From: Oscillospiraceae bacterium
GTDB lineage: Bacteria > Bacillota > Clostridia > Oscillospirales > Oscillospiraceae
Length of the DNA: 64,000 nt
NCBI GenBank assembly: GCA_017398725.1
Contig: JAFQFA010000012.1
Coordinates: forward strand, 1 to 64,000
Reading direction: 5' to 3'
Shown here: in pieces, positions 8,284 through 16,685 of the stretch
Layout of the letters: every line of letters starts with the position of its first letter
How positions within the stretch are numbered: the first letter of the stretch is position 1
Notes under the pieces: model-generated
Told to the model about the DNA's origin: nothing
Database searches by the model: none
The model's input: the letters and a program-made list of their open reading frames with translations, nothing else
Made by a program: the position numbers and the translations under genes

Positions 8284-9180
8284 GTGAAGGAAGTGCAGCT
8301 TTTGTGGGTGCACAACAGCCGGCTGGAGCCCGGTACGCTGGTAAAAAATCATACCCACGATTATTTCCATTTGATCGATGTTACAGCAGGAGAAATGGCG
8401 TTTCGGTTGGGAGAAAAGGCGTTTGCGCTCCACGCCGGAGATCTGGTGCTGGTTCAAAGGGGCATGGTCCACGGATTTTCCAACGAAAGGGGAGAAGTGC
8501 TTTGCTTCCGGGAGGTAAAGTTTACCGTGCAGGGGCAAACTTGGCCCCGGCTGTTGCAAGATGCATCCGGCGCGGTGATCCGGGATCCTTTTGTAAGAAA
8601 ATTGGTGGATCAGATGACGGCAGAATATGACAGAAACCGGACCCTGAAGGAAGAGGCGGCTTTGGCGGCACTCAAGACGCTGGTGCTCTATCTGACTGCG
8701 GATCAGCGCAGTCTGGACCGGCAGGAACCGGGCGTCATCGATACTGCCGGTTATAACAAACTCAGCAGACGGGTAATCGATTATCTTTGCATCCACTACG
8801 GGGAGAATCTGTCCTTGGATGATATTTCTGCCGGTGTTGGTGTTACAAAGAATTATCTTTGCAATGCCTTTAAGCTCAATACCAAAATCACGATCATCGA
8901 CTGTCTGAATATGATCCGTATCCGCAAAGCAGCGGAGCAGATCGTATACAGTGACCTGCCTTTGACCCAGATCGCCCAAATGTGCGGCTATGTTTCCGTA
9001 AGCCATTTCAACCGGGTGTTCATGCGTTATGTAGGAATGCCTCCCGGGCAGTGCCGGCGAACCTATGCCTACGATGTTGCCGGGGAAGATTCCCGGATCC
9101 ACGGGGCGTTTATTGGCAGTGTGCTGGCGGGAAAAAGCATTACACCGGATTTGATCCGGGAGATAGAAGACCATAAATAA
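8284..9180 (+). CDS. AraC-family transcriptional regulator with cupin sensor
   Basis: A regulator of 298 residues from the GTG at 8284, chosen because GAGG lies 9 bases upstream. The N-terminal half is a cupin-type sensor (HTHDYFHLIDVTAGEM, then LHAGDLVLVQRGMVHGF), the fold that binds small ligands such as sugars. The C-terminal pair of helix-turn-helices (LSLDDISAGVGVTKNYLCNAFK and LPLTQIAQMCGYVSVSHFNRVF) binds DNA. It is divergent from the SDR gene by about 215 bases, so the reductase is one possible target. A bidirectional terminator follows. Confidence 0.88.
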   Translation: MKEVQLLWVHNSRLEPGTLVKNHTHDYFHLIDVTAGEMAFRLGEKAFALHAGDLVLVQRGMVHGFSNERGEVLCFREVKFTVQGQTWPRLLQDASGAVIRDPFVRKLVDQMTAEYDRNRTLKEEAALAALKTLVLYLTADQRSLDRQEPGVIDTAGYNKLSRRVIDYLCIHYGENLSLDDISAGVGVTKNYLCNAFKLNTKITIIDCLNMIRIRKAAEQIVYSDLPLTQIAQMCGYVSVSHFNRVFMRYVGMPPGQCRRTYAYDVAGEDSRIHGAFIGSVLAGKSITPDLIREIEDHK

Positions 9181-9181
9181 G

Positions 9182-9219
9182 AAAAATCTGCTGCAAAGAC
9201 CCTTTGCAGCAGATTTTTT
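9182..9219. terminator. Bidirectional terminator between convergent genes
   Basis: AAAAATCTGCTGCAAAG and CTTTGCAGCAGATTTTTT form a long perfect stem bordered by A and T runs, so it serves the AraC gene (plus) and the DUF2284 gene (minus). Confidence 0.92.
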
Positions 9220-9757
9220 ACGGATTAAAAAACAAAAGGGAATACCATGTGATCACATCGCCGCCGTACTGAAATTCCAGATCCAGCCCGTCCAGCGTAG
9301 GGATCAGGTTGATGCCGTGGCTTTCCAGACAGGGGTGCATTCGCTCCGGCTTCCGGCAGGGCAGTCCGTCGGCAATGGCGCAGCGGTCGCATACCGCACA
9401 GGCTTCCGTGGACAGAATGTAAGGCTCGATATTTTGTTCCCGGAAAAACTCCCGAATCTGATTGGTCAGCTTTTCGTGTTCCGGACGGGTTTTCAGGGCA
9501 TCTTCCATGTTGGAAATGTCTGCCGCTTCGGTGATCGTGCCGATCATCAGACAATTGCTGTAGCGGAGGCATTTTGCTTGGCAATCATCAACCGAACCGA
9601 CGCCGGGGGGACAGGCCCAAGTTTTGCCGTACATGGGGCATTCGTGCTCGCAGATCCACCGGATCCGGGAGGAAAATTCCAGCTCCTTGGGATCGATGAA
9701 AAAGTACACATACAAAGGCAGCTCCGAAAGCTGCGTTTCCAGCTTTTCAAAGTCCAT
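9218..9757 (-). CDS. DUF2284-type cysteine-rich metal-binding protein
   Basis: A 179-residue protein with two cysteine clusters typical of DUF2284 proteins: CEHECPMYGKTWACPPG near the N-terminus and CAVCDRCAIADGLPC near the C-terminus, likely ligands for Fe-S or zinc. The function of the family is not known. Its ATG overlaps the TAA of the upstream phosphatase gene (TAATG), so the two are translationally coupled. An in-frame upstream extension exists but would run into that gene. Confidence 0.85.
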   Translation of the reverse strand: MDFEKLETQLSELPLYVYFFIDPKELEFSSRIRWICEHECPMYGKTWACPPGVGSVDDCQAKCLRYSNCLMIGTITEAADISNMEDALKTRPEHEKLTNQIREFFREQNIEPYILSTEACAVCDRCAIADGLPCRKPERMHPCLESHGINLIPTLDGLDLEFQYGGDVITWYSLLFFNP

Positions 9758-10185
9758 TATTGCAGTTCCTCCAGAATCCGTTGGCAGCCTTCGCAGATAT
9801 CCAGCCATGTTTGGGTAAAATCGCCGGAATACCAAGGGTCGGCCACATCCCGGGAAAGGAAGGGCTTAAATTTGCTTTCTCCCGGAAACAGCTGCCGCAA
9901 ATACCGCAGGTTAGAGCGGTCCATATAGTAAATATGGTCGAACCGGTTAACTTCTGCTTGGGTGATCTGCCGGGCGTGATGACCGTCACAGGCGATGCCG
10001 TGACTGTTCAGCTCCCGCCGGGCAGGGGGGTACACGGGATTACCCAGTTCTTCCCGGCTGACCGCCACGGATTCGATCTCAAACCGGTGGGCAATGCCAG
10101 CCTTTTTCACCATATCCTTCAAAACAAATTCTGCCATGGGACTGCGGCAGATATTGCCATGGCAGACGAATAAAACTTTGTGCAT
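9757..10185 (-). CDS. Low-molecular-weight protein-tyrosine phosphatase
   Basis: A 142-residue protein with the catalytic P-loop CHGNICRS (C-x5-R-S) at residues 8-15 and the general-acid segment ADPWYSGDF near residue 115, so it should dephosphorylate protein tyrosine or arginine residues. In Gram-positive bacteria such enzymes counter tyrosine kinases of capsule export or arginine kinases. No partner kinase is in the window. It is the first gene of a two-gene unit with the DUF2284 gene. Confidence 0.9.
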   Translation of the reverse strand: MHKVLFVCHGNICRSPMAEFVLKDMVKKAGIAHRFEIESVAVSREELGNPVYPPARRELNSHGIACDGHHARQITQAEVNRFDHIYYMDRSNLRYLRQLFPGESKFKPFLSRDVADPWYSGDFTQTWLDICEGCQRILEELQ

Positions 10186-10334
10186 ACAAACCCCTCGCTT
10201 TCATTGTGGGTATTATAGCACGCAGACGGGCAAATTGCAACTTGTAGGGGACGATGCCCACATTGTCCCGCCGTTAATGGCGTATATCTTACGGGCGGAT
10301 GCTGTTATTTTAAATAAACTGTGTATGTCGGGAC
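10186..10334. other. Intergenic region with a faint repeat remnant
   Basis: No gene is visible. TGTAGGGGACGATGCCCACA followed by TTGTCCCGCCGTTAATGG (10243-10280) recalls the CGTAGGGCGGGG/CCCGCCG core of the MITE-like family but is much diverged; I treat it as a possible decayed copy. Confidence 0.3.
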
Positions 10335-10363
10335 TTGATTATTGGCAGAAAAAGGATTATAAT
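10335..10363 (+). promoter_or_regulatory. Promoter of the NCS2 permease gene
   Basis: TTGATT, 17 bases, TATAAT, 58 bases before the ATG. I looked for a purine riboswitch in the leader and upstream sequence and saw none. Confidence 0.7.
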
Positions 10364-10420
10364 TTTTTTAGTATTTGTTTTACGCAAATGCCAGAAAATT
10401 AACAGGAGAGAGAAACGGTT

Positions 10421-11833
10421 ATGGATAAGTTTTTCAAGATTTCCGAACGCGGCTCCAATGTTAAGACAGAGATCGTCGCTGGCTTAACAACATTCTTCGC
10501 GATGGCGTATATCGTCATCACCAACCCGAATCAGATCACCAGCTTTTCCACAGATGGTGCGCTGGGGCAGATCTGGAATGCTGTCTATGTAGCATCCATT
10601 CTGGTTGCAGTTGTTGGAACATTGCTGATGGCACTTTATGCAAAGATGCCCTTTGCGCAGGCCTGCGGCATGGGTTTGAACTCCTTCTTCTTTGTGTGCT
10701 TTATCCTGCCTGCCCTGATTTCCGGCGGAGATTTGATTGCCGGCTATCAGTCCGGTCTGGTCATTATCCTAGTGTCCGGATTTGTGTTCCTGCTATTCTC
10801 TGTTACCGGCCTGCGCTCTAAGGTTGCAAAGGCTCTGCCGGATTGCCTGAAAAAAGCGATCCCCGCCGGTATCGGTCTGTTCATTGCATTCATCGGCTTC
10901 CAGAATGTTGGCATCATTCAGGCCAACCAGTATACCTTGGTTCAGTTCAATGACTTCCACGGTGCAATCGCCAAAGGCGAGTTTATGACTGCGTCCTTGC
11001 CTGCACTGCTGGCTTTGCTGGGTCTGATCCTCATCGCTGTACTGGAAAAGGCAAAGGTCAAGGGCAATGTTCTGGTCAGTATCATTTGCGTTACTGTTCT
11101 GTACTACATCATTACCGGCACCGTTCCTTCTTTCGATATGAGCTCTGTGGGTCAGGCATTCAAGGATTTCGGCACCATCGGCATCACCGGCGTATTCCAA
11201 GCTTCCGCATGGAAGGATGCGTTCACCGGCCCTGCAATCGGTGGTGTGCTGTCTGCGGTTATGCTGGTTATTACCTTCTGCTTGGTTGACATGTTCGATA
11301 CCATCGGCACGCTGTACGGCGCTGCTTCTCAGGCGGACCTGCTGGATGAGAACGGCGACCCCATCGATGTAGACAAGTGCATGACCTGCGACTCCATTGC
11401 GACGGTTGCCGGCGCAGTTATGGGCACTTCTACTTGCACCACCTTCGTTGAGTCCGCTGCAGGTGTCGCTGCCGGCGGTCGTACCGGTCTGGCAAGCATC
11501 GTAACCTCCGTTTGCTTCCTGCTGTGCCTGTTCCTGACACCCTTGGCAAAGCTGGTTCCGGCATGTGCCACCGCGCCTGCACTGATCTATGTTGGTGTTC
11601 TGATGCTTAAGGGCTTCGCCAAGGTGGATATGAATGATGTGCGCTCGGCTGTGCCTGCGTTCCTTGCTTTGATCATGATGCCGCTGACCTACTCCATTTC
11701 CAATGGTATCGGTATCGGCTGTATCGCTTATACGCTGATTACTCTGTGCACCGGCAAGTACAAGAAGAACGACATCGCAGTCACAGTCATTGCGGTGCTG
11801 TTCATCCTGCGCTTCTGCCTGATCACTATGTAA
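10421..11833 (+). CDS. NCS2-family purine permease (AzgA/PbuG type)
   Basis: A 470-residue membrane transporter of the nucleobase:cation symporter-2 family, AzgA-like branch, which takes up hypoxanthine, guanine or adenine with protons. Family features: the opening GLTTFFAMAYIVITNPNQI, the ACGMGLNSFF segment, the FDTIGTLYGAASQA motif and MGTSTCTTFVESAAGVAAGGRTG. About 12-14 membrane segments are predicted. Length is normal. It has its own promoter and terminator. Exact substrate cannot be assigned. Confidence 0.9.
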   Translation: MDKFFKISERGSNVKTEIVAGLTTFFAMAYIVITNPNQITSFSTDGALGQIWNAVYVASILVAVVGTLLMALYAKMPFAQACGMGLNSFFFVCFILPALISGGDLIAGYQSGLVIILVSGFVFLLFSVTGLRSKVAKALPDCLKKAIPAGIGLFIAFIGFQNVGIIQANQYTLVQFNDFHGAIAKGEFMTASLPALLALLGLILIAVLEKAKVKGNVLVSIICVTVLYYIITGTVPSFDMSSVGQAFKDFGTIGITGVFQASAWKDAFTGPAIGGVLSAVMLVITFCLVDMFDTIGTLYGAASQADLLDENGDPIDVDKCMTCDSIATVAGAVMGTSTCTTFVESAAGVAAGGRTGLASIVTSVCFLLCLFLTPLAKLVPACATAPALIYVGVLMLKGFAKVDMNDVRSAVPAFLALIMMPLTYSISNGIGIGCIAYTLITLCTGKYKKNDIAVTVIAVLFILRFCLITM

Positions 11834-11915
11834 TTTTAAAATTAGAAAGCGGTGTTTTGGGCGGGGGATCATAGAATAGGAACCGCCCAACCCCAATCGT
11901 TTTATCCAACGTTGC

Positions 11916-11967
11916 AAAAAATCGCTACGGTAGGCGTCAGCCTCACCGTAGCGATTTTTGTTTTTTG
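11916..11967 (+). terminator. Terminator downstream of the permease
   Basis: AAAAATCGCTACGGT and ACCGTAGCGATTTTT form a 15-bp stem around an inner AGGC/GCCT hairpin, followed by a T run. It lies about 85 bases past the stop codon; a second GGGCGG/CCGCCC hairpin is nearer the gene. Confidence 0.85.
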
Positions 11968-12056
11968 GTAAAAAGATTTTCTGAAAGCCGCAAGGTTTTT
12001 GGAATGCAGAGGGATCTTTTCAGCGCATTTCGATTTTACGAAAAAACCGAAAATGC

Positions 12057-12494
12057 TTATTTTTTCATTTCCATATAAGGAAGCTGGGAAAAGCCGCTCT
12101 TTCGGTACACAGCGATGGCCTTTTCATTTTCTTCTTCCACCTCTAAGCGCAAAATACAGTCCGGGAATTGCTCCGTGACATATTGCAGGAAGCGGCTTCC
12201 AATACCGGTGCCGCGATACGCCTCTTTAATATATAGGTCTTCGATCCAGATACAGGGCTTGCCAAACTCGGTGGAGAAGCTTTTGGCGATCATGGCGTAA
12301 CCTTGAATGGTATCCCCGTCTTCTAGGATGAATCCTTGCAGATAAGGATTGTCATTGATGCAGTTTTCAATATCGTTTAGAAAAATCTCTTCAGAGCCGT
12401 TGGTCAATACAGCCGGAGAAGCATAAAATACCCGCATCATTTCCAGCACGCAGGCTTTGTCCTCTGATTTCATAATTCTGATGGTACTATTCAT
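12057..12494 (-). CDS. GNAT-family N-acetyltransferase
   Basis: A 145-residue GNAT protein. The acetyl-CoA-binding motif A is seen as IKEAYRGTGIGSRFLQYV (Q/R-x-x-G-x-G/A) and the C-terminal EENEKAIAVYRKSGF is also characteristic. Such enzymes acetylate small amines, antibiotics or protein N-termini; the substrate is unknown. It lies upstream of and divergent from the amino-acid ABC operon, and one of the two operator-like sequences (12590-12614) faces it. Confidence 0.85.
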   Translation of the reverse strand: MNSTIRIMKSEDKACVLEMMRVFYASPAVLTNGSEEIFLNDIENCINDNPYLQGFILEDGDTIQGYAMIAKSFSTEFGKPCIWIEDLYIKEAYRGTGIGSRFLQYVTEQFPDCILRLEVEEENEKAIAVYRKSGFSQLPYMEMKK

Positions 12495-12589
12495 AATGGA
12501 TCCTCACAAATGTGTTCCGGTGAAATATTACGTTTCGATTATACCACAGGAATGTCCAAATATCTACTGGTATGGTGTATCATTGTTGC

Positions 12590-12614
12590 TACTTTACCAA
12601 ACTAAAGTGGTAAA
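12590..12614 (-). promoter_or_regulatory. Operator-like dyad, copy 1
   Basis: Read on the minus strand it is TTTACCACTTTAGTTTGGTA followed by AAGTA. It matches copy 2 (12670-12694, plus strand) with one difference over 25 bases, in opposite orientation. Each copy has outer half-sites TTTACC/GGTAAA separated by 10 bases. Likely target of the TrpR/YerC-type protein at 15008 (inference). Confidence 0.6.
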
Positions 12615-12669
12615 CTGATAGGAGCAGTTGTGCACAATGCCAAAATTGGTAAAAAAGTGAAAAAAGCAC

Positions 12670-12698
12670 TTTACAACTTTAGTTTGGTAAAGTATAAT
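12670..12698 (+). promoter_or_regulatory. Promoter of the amino-acid ABC operon with overlapping operator, copy 2
   Basis: TTTACA, 17 bases, TATAAT. The 17-base spacer ACTTTAGTTTGGTAAAG is the second copy of the operator-like sequence, so a bound repressor would block RNA polymerase directly. Transcription would start near 12705, ahead of the GGAG site of the 12754 gene. Confidence 0.72.
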
Positions 12699-12753
12699 CC
12701 AATCATCCAAACCAACCCGGCCTACCGGGCACAACAAAAAAGGAGAGAAAATT

Positions 12754-13557
12754 ATGAAAAAGTTTATTGCAATGATCATGGCAGTGCTGATGGCTGCCGC
12801 CTGCTTCGCAGCCTGTGGCAACACCGGCAATCAGGAAGCCAAGAAGACCCTGACCTGTGGCGTTACCGTGTTTGAGAACATGAACGAGCAGGACGCTGAC
12901 GGCAACTGGATCGGTTTCGAGTCTGAGTTTGCTATCGAGGTCGGCAAGATCCTTGGCATGGATGTTAAGTTTCAAGTCATCGACTGGAGCCAGAAGTACA
13001 ATGAAGTGAACTCCGGCGCCATTGATTGCATTTGGAACGGCTTTACTGCAAACTCCTCCGACAACGGCGTTAAGAGAAGCGATCTGGTTGACTTCTCCTA
13101 CGGCTACATGCTGAACCAGCAGTGCATCGTGGTCAAGCAGGATCGCGTTGCTGAGTTTGCCGATGAGACAGCCCTCAAGGGCAAGACCGCTTGCGTCGAA
13201 GGCGGCAGCGCCGGCGAAGCTTACGCCACCTCCGTCACCGATGCAGACAAGGTTGCAAAGGCTACTGCTCAGATCAACGCCTTCCCCGAAGTGAAGTCCG
13301 GTGCTGTGGACTTTGCGGTTGTGGATATCCTGCTGGCTAAGAACATTTGCGGTCAGGGCGACTATGCGGATCTGGCAATCGTGGAAGCCATTGAGCTGGA
13401 ATCTGAGATCTACGCCATCGGCTTCAAGAAGGGCAGCGATCTGACTGCCAAGGTCAACGCAGCCATCAAGCAGCTGGAAGAAAACGGCAAGCTGGCTGAG
13501 ATTGCTCAGAAGTATGGCTTTGAGAATGTTCTGAAGGTCAGCGAGACCATCGAGTAA
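12754..13557 (+). CDS. Amino-acid ABC transporter substrate-binding lipoprotein
   Basis: A 267-residue periplasmic-binding-protein family 3 lipoprotein. The signal peptide ends in the lipobox FAAC with the lipidated C21. The mature part shows the family pattern GFESEFAIEVGKILG and a second lobe with GKTACVEGGSAGEAY. It binds a polar amino acid at the cell surface and delivers it to the permease encoded next. First gene of a four-gene operon; the specificity is unknown, though co-transcription with a TrpR-type regulator makes an aromatic or histidine-like substrate worth testing. Confidence 0.92.
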   Translation: MKKFIAMIMAVLMAAACFAACGNTGNQEAKKTLTCGVTVFENMNEQDADGNWIGFESEFAIEVGKILGMDVKFQVIDWSQKYNEVNSGAIDCIWNGFTANSSDNGVKRSDLVDFSYGYMLNQQCIVVKQDRVAEFADETALKGKTACVEGGSAGEAYATSVTDADKVAKATAQINAFPEVKSGAVDFAVVDILLAKNICGQGDYADLAIVEAIELESEIYAIGFKKGSDLTAKVNAAIKQLEENGKLAEIAQKYGFENVLKVSETIE

Positions 13558-13585
13558 GTCTATATAACAAAGGAATATAAAGAGT

Positions 13586-14230
13586 ATGGGTTTTTGGGAA
13601 GTTACCTTAAGCTTGCTGAGGGGACTGGAACAAACCGGCCTGATCTTTGCGCTAACACTTGTGTTAGCGCTTCCTTTGGGTTTGGTGATCTCTTTCGGAT
13701 CTATGTCCAAGTTTAAACCTTTGGCATATATAACTAAAATATTTGTATGGATCATCCGGGGCGTGCCTCTGATGCTTCAGGTCATTATCGTTTTTTATGT
13801 CCCGGGCTTTTTGCTGGGTGCACCCCTGATGACCCGTTTCGGTTCTGTGATCGCGGCGTTTGTGATCAATTATGCTTGTTATTTTTCTGAGATCTACCGG
13901 GCCGGTATTGAGAGTATCCCTAAGGGGCAGTATGAAGCCGGTCAGGTGCTTGGTATGACCAAGAGCCAGATCTTCTTCAAGGTGGTTTTGATGCAGGTGG
14001 TCAAGCGGATCCTGCCGCCCATTGCCAATGAGGTGATCACTTTGGTGAAGGATACCGCCTTGGCAAGAGTGATTATGATCGTAGAGATCATTCAGGCAGC
14101 TCAGAACTACGCAGCCTACGGCCTGATGTGGCCGCTGTTCTATACCGCCGTGTTCTATCTGATCGTAGTTGGCCTGCTGACCCTTCTTTTCGGCTTCTTC
14201 GAAAAGAAGCTGGACTATTACAAGGTATAA
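13586..14230 (+). CDS. Amino-acid ABC transporter permease
   Basis: A 214-residue HisM/GlnP-type permease with about five membrane helices. The EAA loop that contacts the ATPase is seen as ESIPKGQYEAGQVLGMTKSQIFFKVVL (residues about 110-136). It begins 28 bases after the binding-protein gene. Only one permease gene is present, so the channel is probably a homodimer. Confidence 0.93.
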   Translation: MGFWEVTLSLLRGLEQTGLIFALTLVLALPLGLVISFGSMSKFKPLAYITKIFVWIIRGVPLMLQVIIVFYVPGFLLGAPLMTRFGSVIAAFVINYACYFSEIYRAGIESIPKGQYEAGQVLGMTKSQIFFKVVLMQVVKRILPPIANEVITLVKDTALARVIMIVEIIQAAQNYAAYGLMWPLFYTAVFYLIVVGLLTLLFGFFEKKLDYYKV

Positions 14231-14242
14231 GGAGGATCGGCT

Positions 14243-14995
14243 ATGGCGTTGCTTGAGGTTAAAAACATAAAAAAGAGCTTCGGCAAGCTGGAAGTGCTGA
14301 AGAATGTCAGCTTTTCCTTGGAAAAAGGGCAAGTGCTTGCGATCATCGGTTCTTCCGGCAGCGGTAAGACCACACTGCTGCGGTGCCTGAACTTTCTGGA
14401 GTTTCCGGATGAAGGGCAGATCTATGTGGACGGCAAGCCTCTTTTGTCGGAGGATGGCAAGCTCAGTGATGAGCAGCTGCGGCAAAACCGGCTGCATTTT
14501 GGCTTGGTGTTCCAAAATTTCAACCTATTCCCCCAGTACAATGTGCTGAAAAATGTGATGCTGGCGCCCACACTACTGAAAAAGGACACCCCGGAGAACA
14601 TTGAAGCACAAGCCCGGGAACTGCTGGATAAGGTGGGCCTGTCCGAAAAGCTGGAGAGCTACCCTTATCAACTTTCCGGCGGTCAGCAGCAGCGGGTAGC
14701 CATTGCCCGGGCGCTGGCGCTGAATCCCCATGTGCTTTGCTTTGACGAGCCCACCTCCGCGCTGGATCCGGAGTTGACCGGCGAGGTGCTGCGGGTGATC
14801 CGTGGTTTGAAAAGCGGCGATAATACCATGGTGGTGGTGACCCATGAGATGGAGTTTGCCAAAAGTGTTGCCGATGTGGTGATCTACATGGCGGATGGCG
14901 TGATCGAGGAAATAGGAACCCCCGAGCAGGTATTTGAAAATCCGCAAAGCGAGAAGACCAAAGCCTTTTTGGGCGGTGTTTTGGAGAAATTTTAA
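14243..14995 (+). CDS. Amino-acid ABC transporter ATP-binding protein
   Basis: A 250-residue GlnQ-type ATPase. Walker [10 protein letters not shown] (about residues 36-44), signature [15 protein letters not shown] and Walker [13 protein letters not shown] are all intact. It powers the transporter formed with the preceding permease. GGAGG lies 8 bases before the ATG, and the next gene follows after 12 bases. Confidence 0.95.
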   Translation: MALLEVKNIKKSFGKLEVLKNVSFSLEKGQVLAIIGSSGSGKTTLLRCLNFLEFPDEGQIYVDGKPLLSEDGKLSDEQLRQNRLHFGLVFQNFNLFPQYNVLKNVMLAPTLLKKDTPENIEAQARELLDKVGLSEKLESYPYQLSGGQQQRVAIARALALNPHVLCFDEPTSALDPELTGEVLRVIRGLKSGDNTMVVVTHEMEFAKSVADVVIYMADGVIEEIGTPEQVFENPQSEKTKAFLGGVLEKF

Positions 14996-15007
14996 GGAGT
15001 CAGAAAT

Positions 15008-15277
15008 ATGGACCATAAAGACGAAAAGATCGAGCGGTTGTACCGCCTGATTCTCAGCTTGTCTACCATGGAGGATTGCCGGGCGTTGTTTGACGACCTT
15101 TGTACCAATAAAGAAGTGGAAAAAATGGCAGAACGGGTCTATGCTGCCCAGCTTTTGCTGGAGGGAAAGACCTATAGTCAGGTAATGGCCCAAGCAGATA
15201 TTTCTTCAGCCACCTTGAGCCGGGTGTCCCGGTGCGTCCAGTACGGTAAAGGCTATTCCAAGCTTCTAAAGAAATAA
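15008..15277 (+). CDS. TrpR/YerC-family transcriptional repressor
   Basis: An 89-residue helical DNA-binding protein of the TrpR/YerC-YecD family: LCTNKEVEKMAERVYAAQLL followed by the helix-turn-helix GKTYSQVMAQADISSATLSR and a C-terminal helix. TrpR binds its operator only with L-tryptophan; the ligand here is unknown. As last gene of the transporter operon it probably controls that operon through the TTTACC-n10-GGTAAA sites at 12590-12694 (inference from position and sequence). Confidence 0.88.
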   Translation: MDHKDEKIERLYRLILSLSTMEDCRALFDDLCTNKEVEKMAERVYAAQLLLEGKTYSQVMAQADISSATLSRVSRCVQYGKGYSKLLKK

Positions 15278-15278
15278 A

Positions 15279-15356
15279 AAGAGCGTTGCTTTTGATATGC
15301 GCCCCAAAAGTTTCTGACTTTTGGGGTGCATATCATTTTTGGCAACGCACTTTTTT
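15279..15356 (+). terminator. Long composite terminator of the ABC operon
   Basis: An extended hairpin: outer arm GCGTTGC/GCAACGC, then GATATGC/GCATATC, then CCCCAAAAG/CTTTTGGGG, closed by a short loop and followed by TTTTTT. Unusually long (about 70 bases) for a simple terminator. Confidence 0.85.
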
Positions 15357-15420
15357 GCATAAAATTTACCCCGGTGGCAAACAATACCTCCGAACACAAA
15401 TATAAGGAGGTTCAAATAAA

Positions 15421-16644
15421 ATGTTTCGAGCTCGATTGATCTGCCTGCTGCTGGCGCTGTGCTGCCTGCTGTCTCTGGGGACGGCGGCATTGGCGGCGGA
15501 GGTGGATTGCGACACCACTTACTGCTTTACTTCCACCGATTTTGCGGAAACCGAAGCGTTGACCGGAATCTGCGTTACCGGTCTGCCTGCCAGCAACACC
15601 GGTACCGTGCTGCTGGGCAGCCGGGTGATCTGCGCCGGCGATATTCTCACCGCCGACCAGCTGCAGAACATGACGTTTTCTCCCTTGCGCACGGAAACCG
15701 ACAGGGATGCGGTGCTGACCTACCTGCCTATTTATGAAAATCGGGTAGAAAAGCCTGCTACCATGACCTTGGCGATCCGGGGCAAAGAAGACCTGACACC
15801 TATGGCGCAGGATTCTGCCTTGGAAACCTATAAGAATCTGCCCAACGAGGGCATGCTGCAGGCGCAGGACCCGGAAGGGGAGGCACTGACCTTTGCGCTG
15901 GTGCGCAAGCCCAAACGGGGGAGCGTGGAACTGCGGGAGGACGGCACCTTCACCTACACGCCCAAGCGGAACAAGGTAGGCGTGGATTCCTTCACCTATA
16001 CCGCGGCAGATCCTGCCGGTAATGTTTCCCGGGAGGCCACCGTTACCGTGCAGATCCTGAAACCTACCGATGCCCGGCAGTATGCAGACACTGTGGGTAC
16101 CGATTGCCGCTTTACTGCGGAGTGGATGCGCCATACCGGCCTGTTCGTAGGGGAACAGATCGGCATGCAGGCATGCTTCTTCCCGGAAAAGGAGGTCAGC
16201 CGCGGTGACTTTTTAGCGATGCTGGTGCAGGCGCTGGATATCCCTGTGGACAATGCCCAGTTTGAAGGCATTCCCGCCGATGTACCCCAGTGGCTGCGCC
16301 CGTATCTGACCGCCGCGCTGCGCTCCGGCCTGCTCAGCGGAATCCCTGATCGGGAGACCTTCGGAGCCCATGAGCCGATTACCGGCGCAGAGGCAGCGGT
16401 GATGCTGCAAAACGGATTGGATCTGGATATTTCCCGCCAGACCTTGGAAACCATGCAGCAGGAAGGCGCGCAGGAAGATGTGCCTGCTTGGGCGGCGGTT
16501 TCTTTGACGGCCATGGAAGATAATGGGATCTGCTTGGAGGCGAACACGGTCGTTGATCGCGGCCAGCTTGCCAATATTCTGTATCAGGCATCCCGTATGG
16601 CACCCAATGCCCCCGGTTCCAGTGTATTTAGAAAGCAAAACTGA
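15421..16644 (+). CDS. Secreted protein with Ig/cadherin-like and SLH-type domains
   Basis: A 407-residue exported protein with a signal peptide cleaved near AALA-AEV (about residue 25). Residues about 130-215 form a tandem-95/cadherin-like beta-sandwich (LQAQDPEGEALTFALVRKP, GTFTYTPKRNKVGVDSFTYTA). Residues about 255-400 carry S-layer-homology-like repeats (VSRGDFLAMLVQAL, ITGAEAAVMLQNGL, VDRGQLANILYQ) that anchor proteins to wall polysaccharide. AAGGAGG lies 9 bases before the ATG. A terminator follows, so it is monocistronic. Function beyond wall attachment is unknown. Confidence 0.85.
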   Translation: MFRARLICLLLALCCLLSLGTAALAAEVDCDTTYCFTSTDFAETEALTGICVTGLPASNTGTVLLGSRVICAGDILTADQLQNMTFSPLRTETDRDAVLTYLPIYENRVEKPATMTLAIRGKEDLTPMAQDSALETYKNLPNEGMLQAQDPEGEALTFALVRKPKRGSVELREDGTFTYTPKRNKVGVDSFTYTAADPAGNVSREATVTVQILKPTDARQYADTVGTDCRFTAEWMRHTGLFVGEQIGMQACFFPEKEVSRGDFLAMLVQALDIPVDNAQFEGIPADVPQWLRPYLTAALRSGLLSGIPDRETFGAHEPITGAEAAVMLQNGLDLDISRQTLETMQQEGAQEDVPAWAAVSLTAMEDNGICLEANTVVDRGQLANILYQASRMAPNAPGSSVFRKQN

Positions 16645-16647
16645 AAA

Positions 16648-16685
16648 AACACCCTGTCCGCCTATTGGCGGACAGGGCGTTTTGT
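16648..16685. terminator. Bidirectional terminator
   Basis: CACCCTGTCCGCC-TATT-GGCGGACAGGGCG with flanking A and T runs, between the convergent SLH-type gene and thiT. Confidence 0.9.

Noticed and set aside
10186..10420. Possible purine riboswitch before the NCS2 permease
   Set aside because: The conserved junction and loop segments of the purine aptamer could not be found.
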